From the NCBI GenBank assembly GCA_003155565.1, contig PMDM01000416.1, positions 1-5,682 on the forward strand: 5,682 nt of DNA. Reading direction: 5' to 3'. The stretch comes from Methylococcaceae bacterium (lineage in GTDB: Bacteria; Pseudomonadota; Gammaproteobacteria; Methylococcales; Methylomonadaceae). Below the pieces are notes generated by a model that had not been told where the DNA came from, did not search any database, and was given only the letters and a program-made list of their open reading frames with translations. The position numbers and the translations under genes were made by a program. Shown in pieces: positions 1-5,682 of this stretch (within the stretch, counting starts at the first letter, position 1; each line of letters begins with the position of its first letter).

Positions 1-1464
1 ATGGCTTTGTTACTGGGAATGCCAGTGCTATGGACTGATGTCACCGATGCTTGGCGTTTGCCCCGTCGTAGAGATCGACTCATCATTGATGCCGCTGGCA
101 TGATCGCCGAATTGACCCTTGCCGTGCTGGCGACAATATTATGGACGATGCTCCCCGATGGCCCATTACGTAGCGGCAGCTACTTATTGGCAAGTAGCGC
201 ATGGTTAATCACGCTAGGCATCAACCTTAATCCGTTCATGCGTTTTGACGGCTATTATCTACTTTCCGATGCTTTTGATATTCCCAACATGCAAGACCGT
301 TCCTTTGCGTTGGCGCGTTGGTGGCTTAGGGAAAGCCTGTTCGGATTTGGAATAGCGCCACCAGAAAATTTTCCAAAGAAACGCCAACAGCTTCTTAACA
401 TCTACGCTTACAGTGTTTGGTTTTACCGCCTCATCCTGTTTACCGGTATCGCCTGGGTCGTCTATTATTTCTTCTTTAAAGCCTTGGGATTGGCCTTGTT
501 TGCCGTAGAAATCGGCTGGTTTGTCATCCTGCCTATTATCAAAGAAGTTGCGGTGTGGCGGAAATTGATTGTTGCACGGGGTGCGCCCCTACATCCACGT
601 CCGGCATGGCTAGTGCCGCTGGTGATGTTAGCCCTTTTGTTTATACCCTGGCAGTCACATCTCTTTGTTCCAGGGCTGTTTAAGGCAGAATCTGAATACA
701 CTTTCTACTGTATTGAACCCGCCCAGGTGCAGGAAGTTTTGGTAAAAGAAGGCGACCTCGTAAAAGCCAATCAAATTCTCGTTAAATTGGCATCCCCGGA
801 TTTAGATTACAAAATAACAGCTTCGCAGCTTAAATTAGATGAATTGACACAAAGGCTGGCATCCCAAAGCCTGGAAGTGAAGCTGGCACGCAATAACCCC
901 AAGGATTATGAAGAACTCCAATCAACACGGGCAGAACTGACAGGATATCAGGAAGTGAAGAAAAAGCTCACCGTTCGGGCGACTTTTCCAGGACGTGTAA
1001 GGGATTTGTCTGATGTGCTTCGTCCAGGCGAATGGTTAGCCAAAGATGAGCCTTTGGGCATCGTCGAAAGTCCAACGGCTTCTGTTATTGCTTACGTCGA
1101 AGAAGCCGATCTAGCGAAGCTAAAAACAGGCGGCGTAGGCCGATTTTATCCCGAAGGCGGCGATCTATCGCCATTCCCGGTAAAAATCACAAGTATAGAC
1201 AGCACCGGAACCCGCGAATTGAAAGTAGAGGAACTGGCATCCAATTATGGCGGCGGCATTGCCGTAAGGCCAGATAAAGAGAAAGAACACCACCTGATAC
1301 CCGAGCAAGGGATTTACCGGGTCGTAATGCAAACAGAAGCAACAGAATTAACCCAAAGCAGTACGGTTCGCGGCAGATTATCCATATCAACGGTGGCAGA
1401 AAGTATCGCAGATAGGCTGATGCGCCTAACCGTTGTGGCAGTGGTTAAAGAAAGTGGTTGGTAG
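1..1464 (+). CDS. Peptidase M50 (site-2 protease-like) / HlyD-type adaptor fusion protein, 5'-partial
   Basis: The visible 487 residues have two parts. Residues 1 to about 216 are membrane-associated, with hydrophobic segments near 31-51, 60-78, 140-158, 162-180 and 202-216. They include NLNPFMRFDGYY (75-86), the NPxxxxDG motif whose Asp is the distal zinc ligand of site-2 proteases. From about 232 the protein resembles a HlyD/RND-type adaptor: a half lipoyl domain (AQVQEVLVKEGDLVKANQ, 241-258), a Gln/Glu/Leu-rich probable coiled coil (264-320), the second lipoyl half (GRVRDLSDVLRPGEWL, 331-346) and a beta-rich C-terminus. Such fusions are usually annotated as putative peptide zinc metalloprotease or HlyD-family adaptor, and family members often sit with secretion or efflux genes. 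The HExxH helix expected upstream of residue 1 is absent, and codon 1 aligns with an internal Met of the family, so the gene very likely starts before the window. A naturally truncated form cannot be excluded. The substrate is unknown. Confidence 0.8.
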   Translation: MALLLGMPVLWTDVTDAWRLPRRRDRLIIDAAGMIAELTLAVLATILWTMLPDGPLRSGSYLLASSAWLITLGINLNPFMRFDGYYLLSDAFDIPNMQDRSFALARWWLRESLFGFGIAPPENFPKKRQQLLNIYAYSVWFYRLILFTGIAWVVYYFFFKALGLALFAVEIGWFVILPIIKEVAVWRKLIVARGAPLHPRPAWLVPLVMLALLFIPWQSHLFVPGLFKAESEYTFYCIEPAQVQEVLVKEGDLVKANQILVKLASPDLDYKITASQLKLDELTQRLASQSLEVKLARNNPKDYEELQSTRAELTGYQEVKKKLTVRATFPGRVRDLSDVLRPGEWLAKDEPLGIVESPTASVIAYVEEADLAKLKTGGVGRFYPEGGDLSPFPVKITSIDSTGTRELKVEELASNYGGGIAVRPDKEKEHHLIPEQGIYRVVMQTEATELTQSSTVRGRLSISTVAESIADRLMRLTVVAVVKESGW

Positions 1465-1560
1465 CAAAGCGGGATTAAAGCAGTTGTCAGGGCCTTTTTC
1501 TTTAAGATTCAAGCTCAATTAGCATTGGAAGAGGCTGCGATTGGCGCAGGATATTGTGTT

Positions 1561-1612
1561 TTTTGTCCGAATATATCGACAAAACATCCCCAATATATAC
1601 AATTGTCCGACA
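1561..1612. repeat. TTGTCCGA direct repeats and inverted repeat, candidate operator
   Basis: TTGTCCGA occurs at 1563-1570 and 1603-1610, exactly 40 bp apart. The first copy is part of an inverted repeat, TTTTGTC (1561-1567) with GACAAAA (1578-1584). The second lies in the small palindrome TGTCCGACA (1604-1612). An AATATAT follows the first copy (1570-1576) and another precedes the second (1592-1598). The block ends 4 bp before the proposed -35 of the cysC promoter. The repeats are seen directly. A regulator-binding role is inferred, and the regulator is unknown. Confidence 0.45.
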
Positions 1613-1616
1613 TAAG

Positions 1617-1645
1617 TTAAAGTTGCTCTTAACCTCTGCTATTAT
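1617..1645 (+). promoter_or_regulatory. Candidate extended -10 promoter for cysC-DHH
   Basis: TGCTATTAT (1637-1645) is an extended -10 element, TGn followed by TATTAT, one mismatch from TATAAT. A weak -35, TTAAAG (1617-1622), stands 17 bp upstream; weak -35 boxes are common with extended -10 promoters. Transcription would begin near 1652 and give a leader of about 95 nt before cysC. No other promoter of similar quality was seen between the first gene and cysC. Confidence 0.45.
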
Positions 1646-1704
1646 TGAGCGACCACAAATAGTCCAAGGGTGGGCTAAATAGTGTGCAGCTCATCCAACG
1701 GAAC

Positions 1705-1721
1705 GGAACTTCGTGGGTTCC
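1705..1721 (+). other. Small leader hairpin upstream of cysC
   Basis: GGAAC (1705-1709) can pair with GTTCC (1717-1721) across a 7-nt loop. A second GGAAC (1700-1704) immediately precedes it and could compete for the same partner. The hairpin lies in the proposed cysC leader, 25 nt before the start codon. It matches no riboswitch that I recognise, and five pairs alone are weak evidence of function. Confidence 0.25.
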
Positions 1722-1746
1722 TTGCAAATGAATAACATTACGTGCT

Positions 1747-2385
1747 ATGACAACACAACTAGATAAAAGCACAAATACCGTTTGGCATCACGCGACAGTC
1801 ACTCGGAAGCGTAGAGAAGAAAAAAACAAACACAAATCGGTTGTGCTTTGGTTTACCGGTTTATCTGGGGCGGGTAAATCAACCTTGGCACATGCCGTTG
1901 AAGAACAATTATTTCAAAACGGCTTTAACACGTTTGTGTTGGATGGTGATAATATCCGTCATGGGCTGTGTGGCGATTTAGGTTTTAGCGATGAAGGTCG
2001 CAAGGAAAATATCCGCCGTATCAGCGAAACCGCAAAACTTATGCTGGAAGCTGGTGTAATCACACTTACTGCTTTTATCTCGCCTTTTCGTGTTGAACGG
2101 GCTATGGCTAGAAGCCTTATGCCGCATGGGGATTTTATAGAAATACATTGTTACTGCCCTTTATCTGTTTGCGAACAGCGTGATGTTAAAGGGCTTTATA
2201 AAAAGGCACGCAACGGTGAAATTAAAGATTTTACCGGTATATCTTCGCCCTATGAAGAACCTGAAAAGCCGGAACTGCGTATCGACACCAGCGCCCTTAC
2301 ACTAGAGGAAAGTGTGCAGCAAGTCATGGCACTGCTACGTTTACGAAATATACTTCCTACACCGGAAATTACCGATGCACTATGA
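1747..2385 (+). CDS. cysC: Adenylyl-sulfate (APS) kinase
   Basis: This cytosolic enzyme transfers phosphate from ATP to the 3'-OH of adenosine 5'-phosphosulfate, giving PAPS for sulfate assimilation or sulfotransferases. The 212 residues align along the whole E. coli CysC (201 aa). Visible motifs are the P-loop GLSGAGKST (38-46), the substrate motif DGDNIRHGL (66-74), the RKENIRR block (85-91), the Ser of FISPFR (S112, matching the phosphorylated Ser of E. coli CysC), and the lid motif KGLYKKAR (149-156) followed by FTGI (162-165). The early NTVWH also matches E. coli NVVWH. An in-frame TGA at 1729-1731 with no intervening start codon fixes the start at 1747, although no clear Shine-Dalgarno precedes it. 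The last 11 bp overlap the DHH gene. No cysD, cysN or cysH is in the window, so whether the PAPS goes to reduction or to sulfation cannot be told. Confidence 0.95.
   Translation: MTTQLDKSTNTVWHHATVTRKRREEKNKHKSVVLWFTGLSGAGKSTLAHAVEEQLFQNGFNTFVLDGDNIRHGLCGDLGFSDEGRKENIRRISETAKLMLEAGVITLTAFISPFRVERAMARSLMPHGDFIEIHCYCPLSVCEQRDVKGLYKKARNGEIKDFTGISSPYEEPEKPELRIDTSALTLEESVQQVMALLRLRNILPTPEITDAL
2364..2367 (+). promoter_or_regulatory. Ribosome binding site deciding the DHH gene start
   Basis: GGAA inside the 3' end of cysC lies 7 nt before the ATG at 2375. It supports starting the DHH protein at [12 protein letters not shown], and not at the in-frame ATG at 2312, which would add 21 residues unlike anything in the family. 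Confidence 0.6.
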
Positions 2386-3343
2386 CGTATTTAATGGTGA
2401 TGCGGATGGTATTTGTGCCCTTATCCAGCTTCGTCTCGATCAACCGATTGAATCAACTCTGATAACAGGTATTAAACGCGATATACAATTGCTGGATAAG
2501 GTCTCCGTTAATCCAGGTGACAGTCTGACGGTATTGGATATTTCCTTTGAAAAAAACAGCCACCGTGTCACTGAGCTTTTAAGTTCAGGCGCTTCCATTT
2601 TTTATGCGGATCACCATCAGTCCGGCGATATTCCAACCCACCCTAATTTAAAAACGCTGATTGATACAGATAATGCTATATGTACCAGTCTTCTTATCAA
2701 TAATCATCTGAATGGAAAATTTCCTCTTTGGGCAGTGACAGCGGCTTATGGTGATAACCTAAATCAAAGCGCTGAGAACTTAGCGTCAGCCCTGTCTATT
2801 GATAGTCCTAAACTGGAAACCTTGAAAAACCTGGGGATCTATATCAACTATAACGGCTATGGTAGCAGTGTGAGTGACCTGCATTTTGCGCCGGATGTCT
2901 TATATCAGGAAATGGTTCGCTATGCGTCGCCTTTCGATTTCATTTCGGGGAACTATGCCGTTTTTGAGAAATTGGAGAATGGCTATAAGGAAGACATGAC
3001 TAATGCAGGCAATATCAAACCAGAGTATGAAAGCAATGCAGTTGCTGTGTTTATATTGTCCGATTTAGCTTGGGCGCGGCGGGTAAGTGGAGTTTTTGGC
3101 AACCATTTGGCTAATCTAAATCCTGGGAAAGCCCATGCAGTGCTTTCTTATAACAAGGATGGTGGTTTTCTTGTTAGCGTGAGGGCACCTTTAAGCAATA
3201 TGGTAGGAGCGGATGATTTTTGTTCAGGGTTTGCTACGGGTGGCGGTCGAAAATCAGCAGCGGGGATTAACCATTTGCCGAAAGACCAACTAAGTGTGTT
3301 TATTGACAGGTTTGATACGTTCTATTCTGCGAAGATGGCTTAA
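2375..3343 (+). CDS. DHH/DHHA1 family phosphoesterase, NrnA/pAp-phosphatase-like
   Basis: A soluble 322-residue protein with the layout of small DHH-DHHA1 phosphoesterases. Metal-site motifs are in order: NGDADG (7-12, DxD), VLDIS (53-57, Asp55), ADHH (78-81) and AYGDN (124-128, Asp127). The C-terminal DHHA1 domain carries GGGRKSAAG (289-297). Family members cleave short oligoribonucleotides, pAp, linear cyclic-dinucleotide products or polyphosphate using Mn2+. Overlap with cysC suggests co-translation and makes pAp, the by-product of PAPS use, an attractive substrate; this is inference. The odd feature is Arg292 where NrnA and related proteins have His (GGGH), so substrate handling may differ. 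The start is set by the family-like N-terminus with Asp9/Asp11 and by the GGAA at 2364. The gene ends 10 bp from the convergent ispB stop with no terminator visible. The family assignment is firm; the substrate is not. Confidence 0.88.
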   Translation: MHYDVFNGDADGICALIQLRLDQPIESTLITGIKRDIQLLDKVSVNPGDSLTVLDISFEKNSHRVTELLSSGASIFYADHHQSGDIPTHPNLKTLIDTDNAICTSLLINNHLNGKFPLWAVTAAYGDNLNQSAENLASALSIDSPKLETLKNLGIYINYNGYGSSVSDLHFAPDVLYQEMVRYASPFDFISGNYAVFEKLENGYKEDMTNAGNIKPEYESNAVAVFILSDLAWARRVSGVFGNHLANLNPGKAHAVLSYNKDGGFLVSVRAPLSNMVGADDFCSGFATGGGRKSAAGINHLPKDQLSVFIDRFDTFYSAKMA

Positions 3344-3353
3344 AAAGCGGCTA

Positions 3354-4358
3354 TCAATAACTACGTTGCACAGAAAAACTCGCCAAGGCTAATAAGGCTT
3401 GTTTGTACTCACTGTCCGGTAAAACATCTAACGCTGCCATTGCTTTTTGGGCTTCCTCGTTAGCACGTTGCTCGGTGTATTCTATCGCTTTGCTGCTTTT
3501 TACGATGCCGTAGACTTCATTGAACGCGTCACGGTTACCATTTTTTATGGCATCAATAATAACGTTGGCTTCTGATGGGCTGCTGTTTCTGATGGCATAA
3601 ATCAAGGGTAAAGTAGGTTTGCCTTCGGCGAGGTCGTCGCCAAGGTTTTTACCTAGCTCTTCTTTCGTGGCTTTGTAGTCCAAAGCGTCGTCTATTAATT
3701 GAAAGGCAATGCCTAGATGTTGACCATATCGAGAAAGTTTTTCTTCAATTTCAGCATTAGCATTGGATACAACCGCCGCCAGTCGTGTAGCGGCGCTGAA
3801 TAAAATAGCTGTTTTTCTGGAGATGACTTCCAGGTATTTGTCTTCTGTAGTCTCGGGATTGTTGCAGTTAAGTAGCTGAAGAACTTCACCTTCGGCAATA
3901 GCTGTGGTCGTCTTGGAAAGGATTTCCATAACTCGCATAATGTTGGTGCGTACCATCATCTCAAAAGCGCTTGAATAAAGGTAGTCACCCACCAGGACGC
4001 TAGCGGCATTGCCCCAGACGGCATTGGCTGATTGTTGGCCGCGTCGCAGGTCTGATTCATCGACTACATCGTCGTGCAATAGCGTAGCCGTGTGGATAAA
4101 CTCAACCACTGCGGCGAGTACCAGATGATTGTGCTCAATCTGGCCTATTGCTTTGGCAGCGAGCAGTAAGAGCATGGGGCGTAATCGCTTACCGCCATTG
4201 CTTACTATATAATGTCCCATCTGATTGATGAGCAGCACATCCGAGCTAAGTTGCTTGATAATCAGTGCATCAACGGCTTTGGCTTCGTCACTGGTTAAAC
4301 GCTTTATAGACTCAAAGTCAATGGGAGCTGACGCGGCTGTAAGTAAAATTGATGCCAT
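3354..4358 (-). CDS. ispB: Octaprenyl (long-chain all-trans polyprenyl) diphosphate synthase
   Basis: The enzyme condenses isopentenyl diphosphate units onto an allylic primer to make the polyprenyl diphosphate used for the ubiquinone side chain. The 334-residue product follows E. coli IspB almost throughout. Visible motifs are GGKRLRP (55-61, IPP binding), the first Asp-rich motif in LLHDDVVDESDLRRG (93-107, D96/D97/D100), EGEVLQL (156-162), the KT pair (182-183), the second Asp-rich motif in FQLIDDALDY (219-228, D223/D224/D227) and GKNLGDDLAEGKPTLP (236-251). Ala91, five residues before the first DDxxD, is small, as expected of long-chain synthases. Exact chain length (C40 or another) cannot be read from sequence. 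The N-terminus is about 11 residues longer than E. coli IspB, but no later ATG precedes the conserved core, so 4358 is kept. It is divergent from rplU and convergent with the DHH gene. Confidence 0.95.
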   Translation of the reverse strand: MASILLTAASAPIDFESIKRLTSDEAKAVDALIIKQLSSDVLLINQMGHYIVSNGGKRLRPMLLLLAAKAIGQIEHNHLVLAAVVEFIHTATLLHDDVVDESDLRRGQQSANAVWGNAASVLVGDYLYSSAFEMMVRTNIMRVMEILSKTTTAIAEGEVLQLLNCNNPETTEDKYLEVISRKTAILFSAATRLAAVVSNANAEIEEKLSRYGQHLGIAFQLIDDALDYKATKEELGKNLGDDLAEGKPTLPLIYAIRNSSPSEANVIIDAIKNGNRDAFNEVYGIVKSSKAIEYTEQRANEEAQKAMAALDVLPDSEYKQALLALASFSVQRSY

Positions 4359-4424
4359 TATTTAGTACGAAGTAAGCAAGTCGAAGTGCATATCATGACG
4401 AAGACTACAAAAATTTAACAGCGC

Positions 4425-4430
4425 ATTATA
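4425..4430 (-). promoter_or_regulatory. ispB: Candidate -10 box for ispB
   Basis: Read on the minus strand this is a perfect TATAAT, about 67 bp upstream of the ispB ATG. No convincing -35 is found 16-18 bp further upstream, where the sequence reads approximately GGGCTA, and there is no extended TGn. Either an activator is needed or the match is fortuitous in AT-rich DNA. Confidence 0.4.
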
Positions 4431-4445
4431 GCTGAATACAAGTTG

Positions 4446-4475
4446 AATAGCCCAGTCTAATTGAGACGAGCTATT
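4446..4475. repeat. Imperfect inverted repeat between divergent promoters
   Basis: AATAGC (4446-4451) pairs with GCTATT (4470-4475), and inside it GTCT (4455-4458) pairs with AGAC (4464-4467) around a 5-bp centre. Ten of the arm positions match, with 3 and 2 unpaired bases between the two blocks. It lies upstream of the ispB -10 (where a -35 would fall) and about 66 bp before the rplU -35. No T-tract follows on either strand, so a terminator is unlikely. A protein-binding site is possible. Confidence 0.4.
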
Positions 4476-4540
4476 GGCGATCTTAAAGGACATTTGGTTC
4501 AAAGTCTTTGTGTTACTTATCCTATTAATAGAATATTGAT

Positions 4541-4569
4541 TTGACGTGGGGCGGTTTTAAAAATACAAT
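4541..4569 (+). promoter_or_regulatory. Strong sigma70-type promoter for rplU-rpmA
   Basis: TTGACG (4541-4546) and TACAAT (4564-4569) are separated by exactly 17 bp, each one mismatch from consensus. Transcription would start near 4576, leaving a leader of about 39 nt before rplU. This strength fits a ribosomal protein operon. The leader is short, and I see no obvious autogenous control structure in it. Confidence 0.8.
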
Positions 4570-4601
4570 TACAGGTTAATCATAGTAAGTTAATGCTTTA
4601 T

Positions 4602-4605
4602 GGAG
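4602..4605 (+). promoter_or_regulatory. rplU: Ribosome binding site deciding the rplU start
   Basis: GGAG lies 9 nt before the ATG at 4615. An in-frame ATG at 4600 overlaps this element and would add the residues MELWP. The L21 family begins MYAVIxTGGKQ, so the ATG at 4615 is preferred. Confidence 0.75.
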
Positions 4606-4614
4606 TTGTGGCCG

Positions 4615-4926
4615 ATGTATGCGGTAATTCAAACAGGTGGTAAACAGTACCGCGTTGAGGAAGGTACGTACTTAAAGGTAGAAAAGCTTGAGCTTGGCAC
4701 CGGTGACAGTATTGAGTTCGATAAGGTTCTAATGTTCCAGTCAGATGACACTGTCAAAGTCGGTGTGCCTTATATCGAAGGGGCTAAGGTTACGGCGACG
4801 GTATTGTCTCAAGGACGGCATAAAAAAATCAAGATCATTAAATTCAGAAGACGGAAGCACCATATGAAACAGATGGGGCATCGTCAGTTCTATACGGAAA
4901 TCCAGATTACTGGCATTTCCGCTTAA
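4615..4926 (+). CDS. rplU: 50S ribosomal protein L21
   Basis: L21 binds 23S rRNA in the large subunit. The product is 103 residues, the same length as E. coli L21. It begins with the family hallmark [14 protein letters not shown] (1-14) and holds the conserved basic signature [19 protein letters not shown] (73-91) close to the C-terminus. It is first in a two-gene unit, with rpmA following after 15 bp under its own Shine-Dalgarno. A consensus-like promoter ends 45 bp upstream. Nothing is missing or unusual. Confidence 0.97.
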   Translation: MYAVIQTGGKQYRVEEGTYLKVEKLELGTGDSIEFDKVLMFQSDDTVKVGVPYIEGAKVTATVLSQGRHKKIKIIKFRRRKHHMKQMGHRQFYTEIQITGISA

Positions 4927-4941
4927 AAGCAGGAGTTAAAG

Positions 4942-5199
4942 ATGGCTCATAAGAAAGCTGGAGGTAGTACCCGTAATGGTCGCGATTCCAATGCAAAAAG
5001 ATTAGGCGTTAAGCGTTTTGGCGGCGAAAGTGTCATTGCTGGCAATATTATTGTTCGTCAGCGTGGCACTCATTTTCATCCTGGTGTCAATGTGGGTTGT
5101 GGCAAAGACCATACCTTATTTGCAACCTCTGACGGTAAAGTCGTTTTTGAAGTGAAAGGCCCAAAAAGCCGCAAATTTGTCAGTATTGTAGCTGCATAG
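4942..5199 (+). CDS. rpmA: 50S ribosomal protein L27
   Basis: L27 sits near the peptidyl transferase centre, where its N-terminal tail reaches toward the P-site tRNA. The 85-residue product has the standard start [16 protein letters not shown] (1-16) and the conserved core [21 protein letters not shown] (22-42), followed by [19 protein letters not shown] (43-61). The N-terminus is the Gram-negative type, starting directly with MAHKK and lacking the cleaved extension found in Firmicutes. AGGAG at 4931-4935, 6 nt before the ATG, is a strong ribosome binding site. The gene is cotranscribed with rplU and followed by a hairpin and a terminator. Confidence 0.97.
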   Translation: MAHKKAGGSTRNGRDSNAKRLGVKRFGGESVIAGNIIVRQRGTHFHPGVNVGCGKDHTLFATSDGKVVFEVKGPKSRKFVSIVAA

Positions 5200-5206
5200 G
5201 ACATCC

Positions 5207-5229
5207 TCTGTTGCGTTGTTGGCAACAGA
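5207..5229 (+). other. Stable 3' hairpin after rpmA
   Basis: TCTGTTGC (5207-5214) pairs perfectly with GCAACAGA (5222-5229) around a 7-nt loop, GTTGTTG. It begins 8 nt after the rpmA stop and has no T-tract, so it is not itself an intrinsic terminator. It could protect the rplU-rpmA mRNA from 3' exonucleases or mark an RNase processing site; neither is shown by sequence. Confidence 0.5.
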
Positions 5230-5239
5230 TTCAGTTTGC

Positions 5240-5280
5240 AAAAAGCTCCGCTCATCAAGTGACGGGGCTTTTTTTGTTTT
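5240..5280 (+). terminator. Rho-independent terminator after rpmA
   Basis: AAAAAGCTCCG (5240-5250) pairs with CGGGGCTTTTT (5263-5273) in an 11-bp stem with one T-G wobble and a 12-nt loop. A run of seven T (5269-5275) follows, then GTTTT. It separates rplU-rpmA from obgE, so either obgE is expressed by read-through or it has a promoter of its own. I could not find a convincing promoter in the 28 bp between the terminator and obgE. Confidence 0.88.
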
Positions 5281-5305
5281 AGCGGGTTGAGATACCACAC
5301 TGTGA

Positions 5306-5682
<377 letters not shown>

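Noticed and set aside
465..701. Minus-strand 78-codon frame in the M50 gene
   Set aside because: It lies wholly inside the well-supported M50/HlyD coding region, has a biased Arg/Asn/Thr composition and shows no recognisable domain.
1465..1503. Possible terminator after the M50/HlyD gene, ending in a T-rich stretch at 1495-1503
   Set aside because: No stem longer than about four pairs could be drawn before the T-rich stretch.
1623..1645. TTGCTC as the -35 of the cysC promoter
   Set aside because: It is only 11 bp from TATTAT, which is too close. The extended -10 with a weak TTAAAG at 17 bp fits better.
2312..2374. N-terminal extension of the DHH gene to the ATG at 2312
   Set aside because: The added 21 residues lie inside cysC, resemble no DHH family start, and the ATG at 2375 has its own GGAA and gives the normal N-terminus.
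4600..4614. Longer L21 starting at the ATG at 4600
   Set aside because: The L21 family starts MYAVI, and the longer form would place the Shine-Dalgarno inside the coding region.

Overview
The window looks like chromosomal DNA from a gammaproteobacterium of moderate GC content. The main evidence is the divergent pair ispB / rplU-rpmA-obgE, a classic gammaproteobacterial arrangement, with protein sequences close to their E. coli counterparts. A methanotroph-like or sulfur-oxidiser-like lineage is possible, but nothing here proves it.

Layout: (1) 1-1464, plus strand, is the 3' part of a membrane protein that joins a site-2-protease-like (peptidase M50) membrane domain to a HlyD-type periplasmic adaptor region. 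The zinc-binding HExxH helix is not in the window, so the gene almost certainly begins upstream. (2) 1465-1746 is a 282-bp intergenic region with repeated TTGTCCGA elements, an inverted repeat and an extended -10 promoter candidate. (3) 1747-3343, plus strand, is a two-gene unit: cysC (APS kinase) overlapping by 11 bp a DHH/DHHA1 phosphoesterase related to NrnA/pAp phosphatases. (4) 3354-4358, minus strand, is ispB, converging on the DHH gene with only 10 bp between the stop codons. (5) 4359-4614 is the divergent regulatory region. It has a perfect TATAAT facing ispB, a strong TTGACG-17-TACAAT promoter facing rplU, and an imperfect 30-bp inverted repeat between them. (6) 4615-5199 is rplU and rpmA, followed by a hairpin and a strong Rho-independent terminator. 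(7) 5309-5682 is the start of obgE, cut by the window end.

How the genes work together: IspB makes the polyprenyl side chain of ubiquinone. L21, L27 and ObgE form a ribosome and 50S-assembly unit. The most interesting idea is the cysC-DHH pair. CysC makes PAPS, use of PAPS releases toxic pAp, and some NrnA-type DHH proteins hydrolyse pAp. The overlap would therefore couple production of PAPS to disposal of its by-product. This is inference, and the DHHA1 motif departs from the canonical form (GGGR in place of GGGH). I see no CRISPR array, complete mobile element, tRNA or rRNA, and no clear new multi-gene system.
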